Below are positions 21,368 to 32,740 of a stretch of DNA of 40,744 nt, one piece after another. Positions within the stretch are counted from its first letter, which is position 1, and the number at the start of each line of letters is the position of its first letter. The notes beneath the pieces are model-generated. The model did not search any database, was not told the origin of the DNA, and saw only the letters and a list, made by a program, of their open reading frames with translations. The translations under genes were made by a program, and so were the position numbers. The stretch covers positions 1 to 40,744 of the forward strand of contig QXCR01000209.1 of NCBI GenBank assembly GCA_004380135.1, in the 5' to 3' direction. This stretch comes from Stemphylium vesicarium (Eukaryota; Ascomycota; Dothideomycetes; Pleosporales; Pleosporaceae).

Positions 21368-24177
21368 CTACCTCTCATACACAACCCCAAACACAACCGT
21401 CTCCAACTCATCATAATCCCCTGCATCCTCCTCATCCCCAAAGATGCGCAGCGCTCGAACAAGCAACGTATACCTCCCCTCAGGTACATACGATCCATCA
21501 TCCAACTGGCCGGACCAATTCCAACTGTTATCACCCCGGGGCAGATATCTTTTCGGAAACCCAGTAATACTGCCTAAACTAGACACACCTAGGATGTGCT
21601 TTGCGCTAGGATTCGTAGCTGGGTAGGGTACGACGTCGGCTCGTAGAAGGGGCGAGCCAAGAGCTAGGGTAACGGCTACAGCGGGGGTTGTAAGCGCGGA
21701 GCCGTTGCGCGAGGGGGGTGAAGATGCGTCTCGTGTTAGTTGGTAGCGCGTCCCGTTGGCGATGGGGGTGGTGGTGGAATCTGTGGAGTTTGCCAAGAAG
21801 GCTTTGGCGAGGACGGTTGCGTTGCGCATGGAGCCTGCGACGCCCATATAGGGGAGAGAAAGGGTTTCCCCATTCTCGGCATCGATGGTGATGTACCCGG
21901 AGTACACGCCCAGACGTGCAGCGTCTACGAGCGGGGGAGTGATGGATACTTGGATGAGTTTGGACGCGTTCGCTGGCACTGTGACGACGTCTTGGGCGAA
22001 ATGCACACGCGCTGCTTGTTCTGAGAGGCCTGGTGGGAAACTGCTGGGCACGATGCTTGCGGGTCCCAGGGCGTACGCTGTCGCTGCGCCCCGGGAGCTG
22101 AGGCGGTACGAGACTTCTGCAATGCCGGTGTTGATGATTGAGAAATTGGTCGTTGGGGCGAAATGCTCGGTATCATTCAGCAACAGGCTCGACGTGGATA
22201 AAAGTGTAGTTGCATACGCTGCGTCGTACGCCTGTAACATACCGCCACCCTGCTGCGCCACCGGCGCGATGTAAGGCAACGTCGTCGTGCCATTGTTAAA
22301 GTTGCTAGGTTTAGCGGTGGCAGAGAGCAAGTTTCTGAGCGTGTTAGGATCGAATGTGCCCCGGACTTGTGCTACCAGCGCGTAGATAGCTGCGACAAGC
22401 GGACATGCCATCGAGGTCCCGGACTGGACTGCGAAACCGCCTTTGGCCATCGGATACGTGGATAAGATCCAGCCTCCCGGCGCTCCGAACTGCGGTTTCA
22501 CGTCCAACTCGAACGTTGGGCCCCAGTTCGTGTATGTGCTTACAGTTCCGCCGGTTACGTTGTTTTCTCGATAGGTTACGTGGTGCGGCGCCGCGGCTGG
22601 GCCGGTGATCTTGACACTGACTTTTGAGCCCTGGGCCAGACTAGAGATGAACTTTTCGCCTTGCTCGGCGGAGATCATGCCAACTCCTAAGAGCCCGTTT
22701 GCTTCCAGGTCCGGCGAGTATACGCTCTTGTTGTTGCTGTAGAAGAGGATATACCGTGCACCTTTCGCCATGGCGTTTGTTGCTTTTCGAGTAAAGTCGC
22801 AGTTGCCCCGCCGGATAATGACGATGTAACCGGAGAGATCGGGGGTGCTTGCTGGAAGAGTGCTACAACCGTCATTCAGGCTGGTGGTGTTGTAACTTAG
22901 TGCGATTAAAGGAAGGGAGACGTTGGTCCATGTAGTGGACTCGCCAGAAGTCCAGTAAAACTGCTCCTCCGATGAATTATCAACCGCATAGCTCGCCGTG
23001 AGCCAGAAAGTTGGATATTCAGTATTGTCGTAGGAGCCGACGGATGCAACGTTCTTGCCGTGCGCCGCGCCGCCGGGCAGGAACAAACCAGACTGGCCAC
23101 TGTTGCCCGTAGACAGTATACACGGGATACCAGAGTCGACGATTCGCTCCACTGTCAACGTCCAGGCGTCGTATGGCCACCCGCCAGGATTCCCAATCGA
23201 TGCGGTGATGATGTCGCTGCCGTCTTCAGCTGCGCGCGTGAACGCGGCGATAAGAACGTCCGTTGTCACGCCGTGTCCGCTGCAGCCATAGACTCGGTAG
23301 GCACCGATGGTGACGTCTTGAGCCGCCCCGAGGAAACCGAAGTTGTTCTCCTTTGCTGCTATGATGCCGGCGATGTGGGTTCCATGGCCAGCGCAGTCCA
23401 TGGGGCTGAGGGGTACGGGTCGTTAGTGGTAACTCTATAGTATCAGGCTGTGAGGTGGAAAACTTACTTTGAGTCGGGGACTGGTAGGTTTTCTCCGTTG
23501 TAGTCGTCGCCGACTAGATCGTGGCCATAGCCCACCGTACAACCTTCTCCAAAGCAGCCACCGAGTAATGGATGAGAATAGTCGATCTGTGTAGAGCGTT
23601 AGTAGTGCGCAATGCATCTTCTCGGGCGTGTGTTTACCCCGGTATCGATAATGGCAATCTTGATTCCCGAACCAGTAATGCCGTCGGCCTTCAACCCCTC
23701 GACTTGCGTCATGACGTGAGGCGGATAGCCTTCCTCTAGGTCCCGTTTGGAACCAGAGGGAGGCGATTGAGATGGCTCGGAGCCTGTCCAATTGACATCA
23801 TGCTCAGGAAGAGTGTGATGTTGGACCGGCCATGTACCCTTGATATTCGAGAGTTCCAAGATCGCGTCCGAGACTTCCATGCCATCAGGAGCGCCGTGTA
23901 CTTGAAAAGAGACGCCATTAAAAAATGGCGATTTGAGCTCTAGTCGCTTCGATACGGTTATCCCAATTGACTGCACCTCATCAAGAAACGATTCGGTATC
24001 CTACCATACATGAGCGATTAAGATGTCTAGCCTCACTACAAGAAATCTTACATAGCCTGTCTCAAACTCCGCGATAAACAATCCTGAAGGTGCAACATCC
24101 TGCTGAGCGACTTTGACAGCGTGAATGCCAAGTGCAGCCGCGATCGCCCAAACGAATCGCAAAGCACCTATCCTCAT
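21368..24177 (-). CDS. Secreted subtilisin-like serine protease (S8) with PA insert
   Basis: Predicted 881-residue extracellular subtilase. Exons on the minus strand are 24177-24052, 24000-23638, 23586-23468 and 23405-21368. Introns are 51, 51 and 62 bp. The N-terminus has a signal peptide (MRIGALRFVWAIAAALG), then an I9-like propeptide region ending before residue 150. The catalytic triad is visible: Asp in AIIDTGID (about 161), His in DCAGHGTHIAG (about 210) and Ser in SGTSMACP (about 534), with the oxyanion Asn in STGNSG (about 304). The insert of about 365-470 contains the RRGNCDFTRKATNAMAKGA pattern of a PA domain. The C-terminal 300 residues look like an Fn3-like domain of the minor extracellular (Vpr/C5a-peptidase-like) subtilases. 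Many NxT/S sites fit secretion. It lies next to the MFS gene at the edge of the RiPP locus, but no sequence evidence ties it to precursor processing. Confidence 0.88.
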
Positions 24178-24880
24178 CTTCGCGATAGGAAAGTGGCAAG
24201 ACAAAAAGCAAAAGGGCTAGAGTACATAGTTGCACGTCCATGCCCCGTGCATAAAGAAGCCTCGGCCCTTTTTCTTTTCCGCAAAATAGTGGTTAAGATG
24301 GATGGAGTTCTTAATTCCGCCGCTGGTGTTGGGTACCCCCTAGCGCTTACCTCTTCGGACTGTGTAACCTGCCGACCTGCCAACAGTGCAGCCGGCCCGA
24401 AACCAGAGCTCATGCCGAGTACTATAGGTGCTAAGGTATGCGGCGAGTGAGTCAGTTACACAGGCCGCTTGATCGCTATGATCGATCACAAGGGTGCCTG
24501 GGTGCCTAGCAAGCGAACACCCCGGGGGACGCGACGACGAATCCACAGTCATGTGACATTTGTCCGCGACGGCCTCATGTCAAGTCGCTGCACTAGCGCT
24601 TGTTCACCGGCTCCGAGAATTCACCAGTCATACGGATGGATGCATGTTAGTGAGTGGCTGTTTGTTGATCTAGGCGCATCTATGCGATAGCAAAAAAAAA
24701 CATTACTCCGCAAAAGTGAGTGCTTCAAAGCGACGCTCTTGGCATCGGGGCATGTGAATAAGCAGTCTTTGGTCTTTTCATCAAGGCGCAATTGTGTAAT
24801 CATTGGAAGAGTTGTGGTTGGGTGGGTATGGTTTTATTCGGCGCACAACTGTGGTAGCGAAGACGCACAAAACACTAGCA
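24178..24880. other. Intergenic region between protease promoter and MFS 3' end
   Basis: About 700 bp holding the protease promoter and the terminator region of the MFS gene. No gene was recognised. This is the likely left boundary of the RiPP locus. Confidence 0.5.
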
Positions 24881-26772
24881 CTAATCGTCCCCAAGAAGTC
24901 GAATCTCATGCCCGTTTCCCTCTTTCACAAACGGGCTGGTACTAACTGCTACTACACCTATCACGAAGCTAAACCAGAACGGCAGACCAGCCAAATTGCG
25001 ATTCAAGCCGTATGCCAAAAGAGATCCCGAGAGAGCAGCGCTAGACGCGCTGACGGCCGTGGAAACAAGGAATGTAATACTTTGGGTTCGCCCCAGGGCT
25101 GATGGGTGCGGCGATGATTGTGCTGTGAGGATGAGCTGGCATGGGGACGAACAGCCCACAAAAAGTCCTGATGCGACAGCAAGGAACACCACGAACCCCC
25201 AGATGAAGATTCCAGTCTTCTCCGAAGGTGGCGGGGCGCTGGAAGGCATAACGGCAAAATATGGATACAAAAGCCATATCAAGGGGAACGCAAACATGAA
25301 GTAACGCCAGGTCTTCAATACGCCAAGACGTTGAGCGACTCGAGGATATACCAATAGTTGGAAGAGAAGCTTCATGAGGCCTGCGAGAAGAGTCAGTGTG
25401 AACGAGCGACATATTCTCAGAGGGTGTAGAGCTAGGGAGGCACTTACCGAATATGCATGTCGTCCATGCGAGTGAACTCGGACGAAACCCAGCGCCACCA
25501 GTGAACCAAAATGGAAGCTCCATACGACTCTGCTGCTCTTCACTTGCCACAGGGAAGCTGAACAGATTGAACATGGCATCGCCAGTCACGCCAATCTGCA
25601 TGTCCAGGAGAATTTGCGCGAATAAGACTGAGAGCATCGTCCTTGTGAATATTCGACGTGTCGGTAAGAAAGGCGCTCTCTTATCATCATCCTGGTTGCT
25701 GTTTGAAACGGAGCTGGACGGACTTGAAGAGTTTGCCTCATCTTCATCTTCGTCGCCGATTACGAACGCCATTTCTTTGCTTCGACCGGCGTCAAGAGGG
25801 ATGGCCTCGTACTGCACTAGCTGGTGTGTAGAGGAGCCAGTTACCCACGAAGCAACTCTTCTGAAGAATGCAACCCCGGCATCGTATCTTCCGCGCAAAG
25901 GCTTTAAGGTCTTTACCAGTCAGTTCGGATGAATATGAATCGCCGCGCATCAAAAGCTTGATCTTACTCACCTCCTCAAGAAACAAGAAGGTCGCGACCA
26001 GAGACACCAGTAAGAGTGTAGAGTTCATCAAAGCTGGCAGCGCATAAGGATACCTCTTCAGCAAAGACTGGTCGTCGCCTTGCGCTTGGGGTTTAGCCTC
26101 GACAGTCAAGCTTGCTATAAGCGGACCGAGGATTGTTGCGACGCTCGTACATATCGGCAGCAACACGAATGCTCTTGGTTGAAAACTTGTAACATGAATA
26201 TTAGAGGCTGGACAAGTGCGAGATGCGACGGGAATAATTGAGAATTGCTTCTACGGCCTAGAGAGTAAACTTACCGCTCTTGAGGTACCACTTCGGAAAT
26301 GATCGTCCTTACAATGGCCGTGTTACCATTGGAAAAGCCCTGAGCAACATGGATGATAAGAGCCTGTTTGAAGCTGGATGTGAAACCAAGACCTAAGACG
26401 CTAAAGACTGAGGTGTTGATCATGATCGATTAGCATCGTACTTCGACAGGGTAGTGGAATGGCCAACCAACAGGAAAAGCTCAAAGCCAAAAGCATGACA
26501 ATCTTTCTTCCACCACGAGGTGAATCTGCGATGCGGACCCAGAGAAGAGACGATACACATTGGGCAAGCGTGTACGCTGACCGAAGGTACGACGCCTGTT
26601 GTATGATTTCGTCTTCTCGTAAAGATGGGCCAAGATACTGAAGCTGATAGAATATATACGAGTTGACGCAGAATCTGGTGATGGGCTCTGTTACCCGAAT
26701 CAAACAGAGAACGAGCAGTTGCCCTTTTCTTGGTAAAGAAGCCCACCCCGGGTTTCCACGTTCGCTCGTCAT
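24881..26772 (-). CDS. MFS transporter, probable exporter of the RiPP locus
   Basis: Predicted 536-residue major facilitator with about 12 membrane segments. Exons on the minus strand are 26772-26472, 26407-26275, 26185-25972, 25910-25448 and 25380-24881. Introns are 64, 89, 61 and 67 bp. All phases close to a single frame. The first intron has an unusual GTTGGT donor but a good CTAAT branch site. The N-terminus LPRKGQLLVLCLIRVTEPI opens helix 1. The loop between helices 2 and 3 reads WVRIADSPRGGRK, a form of the MFS G-x-x-x-D-x-x-G-R-K/R signature. The middle loop between the two halves is acidic and Ser/Asp-rich. It resembles the YCR023C/ZIFL-like fungal drug-proton antiporter group. Adjacency to five UstYa-like genes suggests product export or self-protection. 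That role is inferred. Confidence 0.82.
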
Positions 26773-27362
26773 CTCTCTAGTCGGCTTGCAGGTTTGCTTT
26801 CCGCAAGCTTAAGATACGAGCGTGATATATTGGATAGGTTACACTACGGGTGAGAGAGAAGTAACTAGAAAACAGGCATAATGGTAGTAAGCCTGCGGAG
26901 CCCCAGGTACTATCTCGGTGCAGGATCTCCCCGAGCCCCCACCATTCACCGCTGGGCCTTGGCAGATCTGCGCTACGGTCAATTACAAGGGCTGAGCTGC
27001 ACATCCTAGCGGCCGCAGCAATATATCCCCTCAGCTATACGAGGGCTTTGGGTAGTGTCCACATGACCTGGGAACTGAATGCGCATGATACACCCGATTC
27101 GCCGGTGCCATTCAACTATCGAGAGGGGTTGTTGCAGAAGCAGCCATGAAAACGCAATGGCTAGTTCAGCTTACGCGTCAAAACCAGCGGGCAAAATTTT
27201 GTTACTGGGGATGAACAGGTCTCGTCGCTGACACAATACAGGCTACAGAGACATGGTACTCTTGGGTAAGTTACTCAACTCCTAACAATTTGTGGGCAAA
27301 GCAATGGTGTGCAGTGAACTTTAGACACATGTCGCATTGGAACTCAAAGAGCTAAAGCTATT
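26773..27362. other. Intergenic region upstream of the MFS gene
   Basis: 590 bp containing the MFS promoter and the 3' end of the first UstYa-like gene. GC-rich CTCGG...CCCGAG half-sites lie around 26911-26937. No gene was seen. Confidence 0.45.
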
Positions 27363-28305
27363 CTAATCTTCCTCATCTTCGTTTTCGATCCACCCGAGTA
27401 CATCGGTATAGTTTTTGCAAATATGGTTCTTTTCGAAGTGGATGAAGTCACTTGGACCCGACCCATCCAACTGCATGTATCCCATCACCATGTCCATGTT
27501 CATCTTGCAAAGAACCGATTGCTTTAGAATCTTGAGACAGTGCGCTAAAAGAACTGGTTAGAGAGCGTCATAAAAGTTTTTGGATGAGAGGAATTTCGTA
27601 CTTATGTGGGTCTGGTACCACTCGTCGGAAATGTTGTATTGTGCCATCGGTCCGTTCGTCTTGTCATCTTCATGGTTAAACCAAAGACGGCGCCATGCGG
27701 CATCCTATAGTTTTTATTAGCTTTTTGGTGTTTGTGATGGAGATAGGAACGGCTTACCACACAGTGTGCTTGATGCATACTATCCAAGGTGACCAAGAAT
27801 CCAGAAGTTCCATTGCGAGTAACTCGCGGAGATTCTGGGAGAAGTCCTCGCTCATAACCAAAATCCTCCGTTACAACAACCGTTACGCCGTCAGGCTGCT
27901 CAGCCAACGTATCCCATGCCTTCTGTAACTCCGCTTCGTCTAAAAGGGGCTTTCCAGCTGCTTGAGCAGCGTCCAAGGCCCCCATGCGCGATTTCGAGAC
28001 TGTAAGAGTGTGAATATCCATAGTCAAATACGGAAGCGCTTGGAAATCTTACATGTCGCATCTTGTGAGCAAGAGCACTCAGATCCAATGTATGCTTTGG
28101 TGGAGATGAGAGTGGAAACGAGCGCAGTAACAAGAATGACTGCGAGATACGAGAGCCCATACCACATGTACCCACATTTTCTCGAACGTCTGGCTCTCTC
28201 TACATCACCAAGATGCATGAGCGAGCTTTTTTCATCGTGGCCAGATGTTCGTGAAGCGTTGAGTGTCTCCGTAGAAGAGCGGCACTCTTCTATTTCGGGA
28301 TCCAT
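27363..28305 (-). CDS. UstYa-family (DUF3328) oxidase-like protein 1
   Basis: Predicted 259-residue single-pass membrane protein of the UstYa/DUF3328 family. Members catalyse oxidative cyclisation, halogenation or related steps on fungal RiPPs such as ustiloxin and asperipin. Exons on the minus strand are 28305-28053, 27999-27758, 27704-27602 and 27544-27363. Introns are 53, 53 and 57 bp. A transmembrane helix (YLAVILVTALVSTLIS, about residues 52-67) follows a short soluble N-terminus, giving the usual N-in, catalytic-domain-luminal arrangement. The two family motifs are present: HQAHC (160-164) and HITHC (198-202, followed by LKILKQSVLC). The first motif has Ala where most members have Leu. 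It is the member nearest the MFS gene and is transcribed in the same direction. Confidence 0.85.
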
Positions 28306-28870
28306 TTAGAGAATGGGGCTATGAAAGTGTGAACGGAGAAGATAACGTGGAATATATGAGCACCCTGCTATCCTAAGTCTGATAGTAGCATAAAACTCGG
28401 TCCGAACTGCGCATGTTGTATATTCGACTAATCCCGTAGACATCCCCCTGGTGCCCGCATCTTGTTATCCGGGCCGAGAATGGATGTTTGAACGCTGCGC
28501 TTTTCGGAGGACCAGGGTAAACATACCGAGCTCTTCCCCGTAAACTAACTTCTTTCATGCCCTAAAATGAATAGGTACATCGAAAGTGGGTCAAGCTTAC
28601 ATCTGGTTTTTGGAACGCTTAGGCCGAGACACGTCACTTATGGATTGGTGAGATCGACACGAATGTGTTGAGGCTTCACGATCGTGCTTCTCGTCAGATC
28701 CTACACTGCGTTCGGAGGGATTTTCGTGTAGAATTGCCGTCCTTCGTTCAGCATCCCCACTCTACCTATGAGATCCGTTTGCACAATTAATTTTCATGCT
28801 ATCATTGATGTCATTCATGACATAGGTACGTAATTCCCTTAAAGTTATCCCTTCTCTTATGTAAGATAGG
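28306..28870. other. Intergenic region upstream of UstYa-like protein 1
   Basis: 565 bp containing the promoter of UstYa-like 1 and the 3' end of UstYa-like 2. A palindromic TCGGTCCGA lies at 28397-28405, about 92 bp upstream of the UstYa-like 1 start. It resembles CGG/CCG half-site pairs of zinc-cluster regulators but may be chance. No gene was seen. Confidence 0.45.
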
Positions 28871-29743
28871 TCAAACAGGTGCATTGACATCGACGATGAA
28901 ACGCTTGTCCGACACTCTCTTGTCCTCGATCCATTGCACTGCTTCTTTGTTGTTCCGGCAAGAATGCGTGTGACCAAATCCATCCGTTCCCCTGTCATCT
29001 CCATGCATGGTACCACCTTCCAAGGTCATGTCGCTATTACAGAGAATAGCTTGCCGAAGGTAGTCGAAACAATGGTTCGTGTGAACGGAATGGTGACCTT
29101 CTTGCACTTGGTTTTCTGTTCCTTTCACACCGTATCTTACGATCTGATCATAGGCATCCATGACGTAGTACAGACAATGTAGTTGGTGTGCCCAGGAAAC
29201 CTTCCATAATGGTGTGCCACTGGGATCATGGAATGGATCACTCAAATCTTTGTAACGAGCGTGATCGGGGACATGGACGTTGCCGCCACCTTCTATAATG
29301 ATGTTAGTCCTGCTTTCATCATGGTGTATCATTCTTAGGGCATACATACTAGGCAGTAAGTCTTGCCATCTCTGTCTCACAGTCTGTGCCTCTTCACTAG
29401 ACGTGTAGTTTAGGGTAAATATGTCCAACTGTGGCTCAAACTTGATGCGCTCTTCAGAAACTGTCAAGGTTCTATTAGCTTCAAATTACAATATGCCGAG
29501 TATGCAAGATCGGGACTGACATCTTGGGACAAAATGGTTGACGTCTCCTCCAAAATCAGTCTCCAGTTTGTATTGTACAAGCAATGCCAGGATAGCGATG
29601 AGCAGAATCAAGTAAAGGATGTTAACGAGGAATCGCATCCATTTCAGCGCGACTTCAAAGGCACTGCGTTTGGATCTTGGTGATTGAGGTAGAAAAGACG
29701 CTGATTCGTCAAACGAAGAATCGTCATCATATCTGCGAGCCAT
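28871..29743 (-). CDS. UstYa-family (DUF3328) oxidase-like protein 2
   Basis: Predicted 251-residue UstYa-family protein. Exons on the minus strand are 29743-29521, 29460-29350 and 29292-28871. The first intron has a GTCAGT donor. The second (57 bp, GTATGT donor, GACTAAC branch, TAG acceptor) is an exact multiple of three with no stop, so a naive reading would retain it. Removing it yields LLPKGGGNVHV, matching the usual 'W..L.P.G.G.V.V' stretch of the family. The N-terminus is polar, then one membrane helix (NILYLILLIAILALLV). The motifs are HQLHC (147-151, followed by LYYVMDAYD) and HTNHC (182-186, followed by FDYLRQAILCNSDMTLEG), the most canonical pair in this window. It is divergently transcribed from UstYa-like 3 across a 742-bp spacer. 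Confidence 0.88.
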
Positions 29744-30485
29744 GGCGAATTGGGTTTGCAGCGTTTGCTCGTAAAATGGACACGAGCCGATGAAAAGAAA
29801 AATGATTTTCGTCGAGTAGATGAGCTGGCGCACATGCGCTGTGGCCTTGTGCCTCGGCTGTAGTTGGATTGACTACGGCTCGAACAATTTGGGTCTCGAA
29901 AATATGTAGTGATTGCGCGACCCATTGCCGTCGCCGTAATCAGGCCGGAAAGTGCAAGTGCCTATCAGATGCGGCGGCCACCCCGAGGTCTCCGGCGACT
30001 TCGGTCAATATTGCTTGTCGACAGAGGTACCTAGTCACCCAGATAGGTTGTGCGTGCGCGTACATCGCGACCATGGCGTAGTGTTGGCCTTACCTGGAAT
30101 TGTGAGGACCGATAAGAGACCCCGGGAATTATCTAAGCGCGGGACGACGCGACTGTACCCACAACTGCAGGGTTGTATTGACCCCCTGCCGCCGGGGTCT
30201 CCCCGCGTCTTAACACGAAATGCACCTAAAGGCCCGAGGATCTTACAACCTGGAACTGTTTGATGCATGAACTTACTCGTGTATGTCCTGATCGTCGTCA
30301 GCAGACGGCTTTGGCAACCTTGCCTAATCTGGCAGAAATGTCATCAGTTCCGTTGAATAATTAGGGCAATCGAGCGGAAAGCGGTGCAGCATCCAAGTCC
30401 TCTGCTTCAGTGAGATCTGTTCAAAGCTGTAGCATCACGGAATACAGTGAAGATCTCCATTGAATCTTCGAGTACGAACATCGAT
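29744..30485. promoter_or_regulatory. Divergent promoter region between UstYa-like 2 and UstYa-like 3
   Basis: 742 bp between two divergent start codons, so it must hold both promoters. It contains GC-rich patches (around 30120-30210, with CCCCGGG and CCGCCGGGG). No open frame with a recognisable product was found. No specific operator could be assigned. Confidence 0.5.
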
Positions 30486-31505
30486 ATGCATGATTCTGGC
30501 TGGAATCACACAGAGGCGGCGACGGCACTTCTCGACGAAGAAGTCATATCGAGGCATGTTCCAGAGCAAAAGCGAGCGTTACGATGGGGCCTATTCGCGT
30601 CTTGTTTGTCGAACGTGGTTCTCCTTGCGGCTTTGCTCTACCTAATACCGAAAACCCATCGACTGTCAGCTTCTACGAACATATACTGTAGGGTCACAAT
30701 GCATGCTTTTCCAAACGCATTTTCTAATCCACGCATAGCTCCTGCACATAGCGCAATCCAATACAAGACCAAGACATTCTTCCCAGACTTTCCAAAACAG
30801 TCCTCTGAATATCAGGGCTGGCCAAGTGACCACCAGGATGCACTGTGGGAAGAACTACACTCAAGTAGGCGCCCCAAGCTTTCTATACATCGAGAATCTA
30901 CTAACAAAACGCAAAGAGGGTCGAACTATCCAAATAAGCGCGGAAGAGAACGCTTTGCTTTACAACCAGTCGATACACGTCCCAATGGCTGGTTTTGAAG
31001 ACAAACACGTGATCGGTCTAGATGTTTTCCATCAGTTGCATTGCTTGGACATGATACGCAAATCCTTTTATCCGAGAAGATACAACATCACTCTCCTAAA
31101 GTCGGACGGAAAAGTCAATTATGTACCATGGCTTCATGTCGGTGAGTAATTAGCAGTAACTGGCGAGAGTGTCTCTTCGTGACTAACAGACGGCTAGATC
31201 ATTGTATCGAATCCATCAGGCAGTCATTGGTGTGCAATGCGGATGTAACTCCGATGCATTACGAGTGGAGTGACGAGATCAAAACAGTGGTCCCTTCTCT
31301 CACTGTGGCCCACACTTGTCGTGATTTTGAAGAAATCCAAAAGTGGACTGCAGATAGATGGGTTGACTGGAAGTGGTCGGACAACCGAAAGGTTGTAGAG
31401 AACGGCGAAGTGAAAGATTACTCAGATTGGAAAGTTGTGACAAAGGAGCATCCTCTCCCAAAAGAGTGGACAGAAAATGACCGATTCGATGAATTTGTTC
31501 ACTAA
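30486..31505 (+). CDS. UstYa-family (DUF3328) oxidase-like protein 3
   Basis: Predicted 303-residue UstYa-family protein. Exons are 30486-30864, 30917-31141 and 31198-31505. The first intron (52 bp) has a weak GTAGGC donor but a perfect TACTAAC branch site and an AAG acceptor. The second (56 bp) has GTGAGT, a GACTAAC branch and TAG. The first ATG of the frame is at 30486. The N-terminal 40 residues are soluble. One membrane helix follows (GLFASCLSNVVLLAALLYLI). Typical family segments are SAIQYKTKTFF, SEYQGWPSDHQDALWEEL, HQLHC (165-169) and HVDHC (200-204, followed by IESIRQSLVCNADVTP). The C-terminus is extended and rich in Trp, Lys and Asp (KWTADRWVDWKWSDN), as in longer UstYa members. An AATAAA lies at 31533-31538. 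Confidence 0.85.
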
Positions 31506-31532
31506 GCGAATATCGTAGACAGTTCTAGATAC

Positions 31533-31538
31533 AATAAA
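31533..31538 (+). terminator. Candidate polyadenylation signal
   Basis: AATAAA begins 28 bp after the stop of UstYa-like 3, inside the 50-bp gap before the convergent stop of UstYa-like 4. The two transcripts therefore very probably overlap at their 3' ends. Confidence 0.4.
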
Positions 31539-31555
31539 TGTATTGCTACATTTCT

Positions 31556-32263
31556 TCAACCATGATGCGTAGCCTTCACCTCCCTAGACTCCGGTCGATA
31601 TGTTTTCCAAGAATAGTCGCAGTCCGGAAACTTCAAGTGCAGCAAGCTGTTAAACAGGTGGTAGTTGACGTCGGGAACAGCCATCATGTTTGTGCAATGC
31701 TCGTTGTGATGCCAACTCGAAGTCCAGTTGTCCATCGGCCGATCGAACATGACAGAACGAAGATATTTCTTCAGGATAAATGAGCAATGGGCCATATGCT
31801 GCGACCATGGCACCCATGCAGCCTCAACACCTCCAGCGCGACATTCCTCGATGAATGATGTGTTTGTCGCAGAGCTGTCGTTTGCTGCCCAGGAGAACTC
31901 CCATCCAGTGTGCGAATCCCACTCGCGACCGAGCTCCTCATCGTAGCATTGGGGTGGTACCCAAGCGAAGTTGTGCATCTCGAACCGACATCCACGTTTG
32001 CGGGCTTCCTCCGCGGAAGTACCGCAATCGGAGATAGGGTAAGATTCCGGTTTTCCTCCCATTCTCCCCAGGCGCATACCCGCTTCACTCGATAGCAGCA
32101 GGGTAGCAATAATACCAGCCGTAACGGTGCCCAGTATCGCCATCAACCCGACAACTTGCCATTTCTTGGAGGAGATGGGCTGGATTGGCTTTGTAGTACC
32201 GATGTCTGTTGAACTTTCCAGGTCTGTAGGGGAAACTCTCTGATAGCGATGAGACTTAGGCAT
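31556..32263 (-). CDS. Divergent Cys-rich UstYa-like membrane protein 4
   Basis: Predicted 235-residue single-exon protein. It has a soluble N-terminus (MPKSHRYQRVSPTDLES), one membrane helix (VVGLMAILGTVTAGIIATLLL) and a luminal domain. That domain starts with a paired-cysteine motif DCGTSAEEARKRGCRFE, then a Trp/Cys segment (WVPPQCYDEEL). It carries two HxxHC motifs, HMAHC (156-160) and HNEHC (186-190), with the same spacing logic as canonical UstYa proteins. The paired-cysteine start is shared with UstYa-like 5 and with a family often found beside DUF3328 genes. An in-frame ATG at 32455 would add 64 residues; I prefer 32263 because it puts the helix near the N-terminus as in relatives. An oxidase role on the peptide is inferred from motifs and location. 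Confidence 0.75.
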   Translation of the reverse strand: MPKSHRYQRVSPTDLESSTDIGTTKPIQPISSKKWQVVGLMAILGTVTAGIIATLLLSSEAGMRLGRMGGKPESYPISDCGTSAEEARKRGCRFEMHNFAWVPPQCYDEELGREWDSHTGWEFSWAANDSSATNTSFIEECRAGGVEAAWVPWSQHMAHCSFILKKYLRSVMFDRPMDNWTSSWHHNEHCTNMMAVPDVNYHLFNSLLHLKFPDCDYSWKTYRPESREVKATHHG

Positions 32264-32527
32264 AACTGGAGTGTGATTTGTGTGGATGCAGCGGCTAAGA
32301 TGCGTGCACGACGAACGTAGGCAGAAGTGACGGTGTGGTGACGACCGCGGAAGGAGAGTTATCTGCCTTGCTGGGATATAGTTTCGCGGCGCTATTGATG
32401 AACAGTAACTAGACGCACTGAGGCTTGGTTCAATCGACGCATGCCACACCAGCATCAAGGGTTTTTGGGTTTTCAAATTAAGAAGTGGAGTGGAGACGAA
32501 GGCTGGCACGCTCTCGCTCAATACACC

Positions 32528-32604
32528 GCCTCTACATTCGGTCCGTGATCGGTTGAGGTTCAGATTCAACGCTCGCTCCTGCCTCTATACATTCGGTCCG
32601 TGAT
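32528..32604. repeat. Direct repeat with CGGTCCG core in the precursor promoter
   Basis: The segment GCCTCTA-CATTCGGTCCGTGAT occurs at 32528-32549 and again at 32581-32604, where two extra bases (TA) are inserted. Copies start 53 bp apart. Each contains CGGTCCG, a CGG/CCG inverted pair, the kind of half-site used by Zn2Cys6 regulators. The copies lie 235-311 bp before the precursor ATG. Confidence 0.7.
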
Positions 32605-32740
32605 ATAAGCGCTTGCCTTTTGAAAGCCAGAGCGGACTCGGTATGCTGTCGGTCATATCCACTAGATGTATCTCGAGCCTCTAGTGAGCAAACCCCCGCA
32701 ATCTTACCGTAATGGTATGAAAAGATTCAGCATCTGAGGA

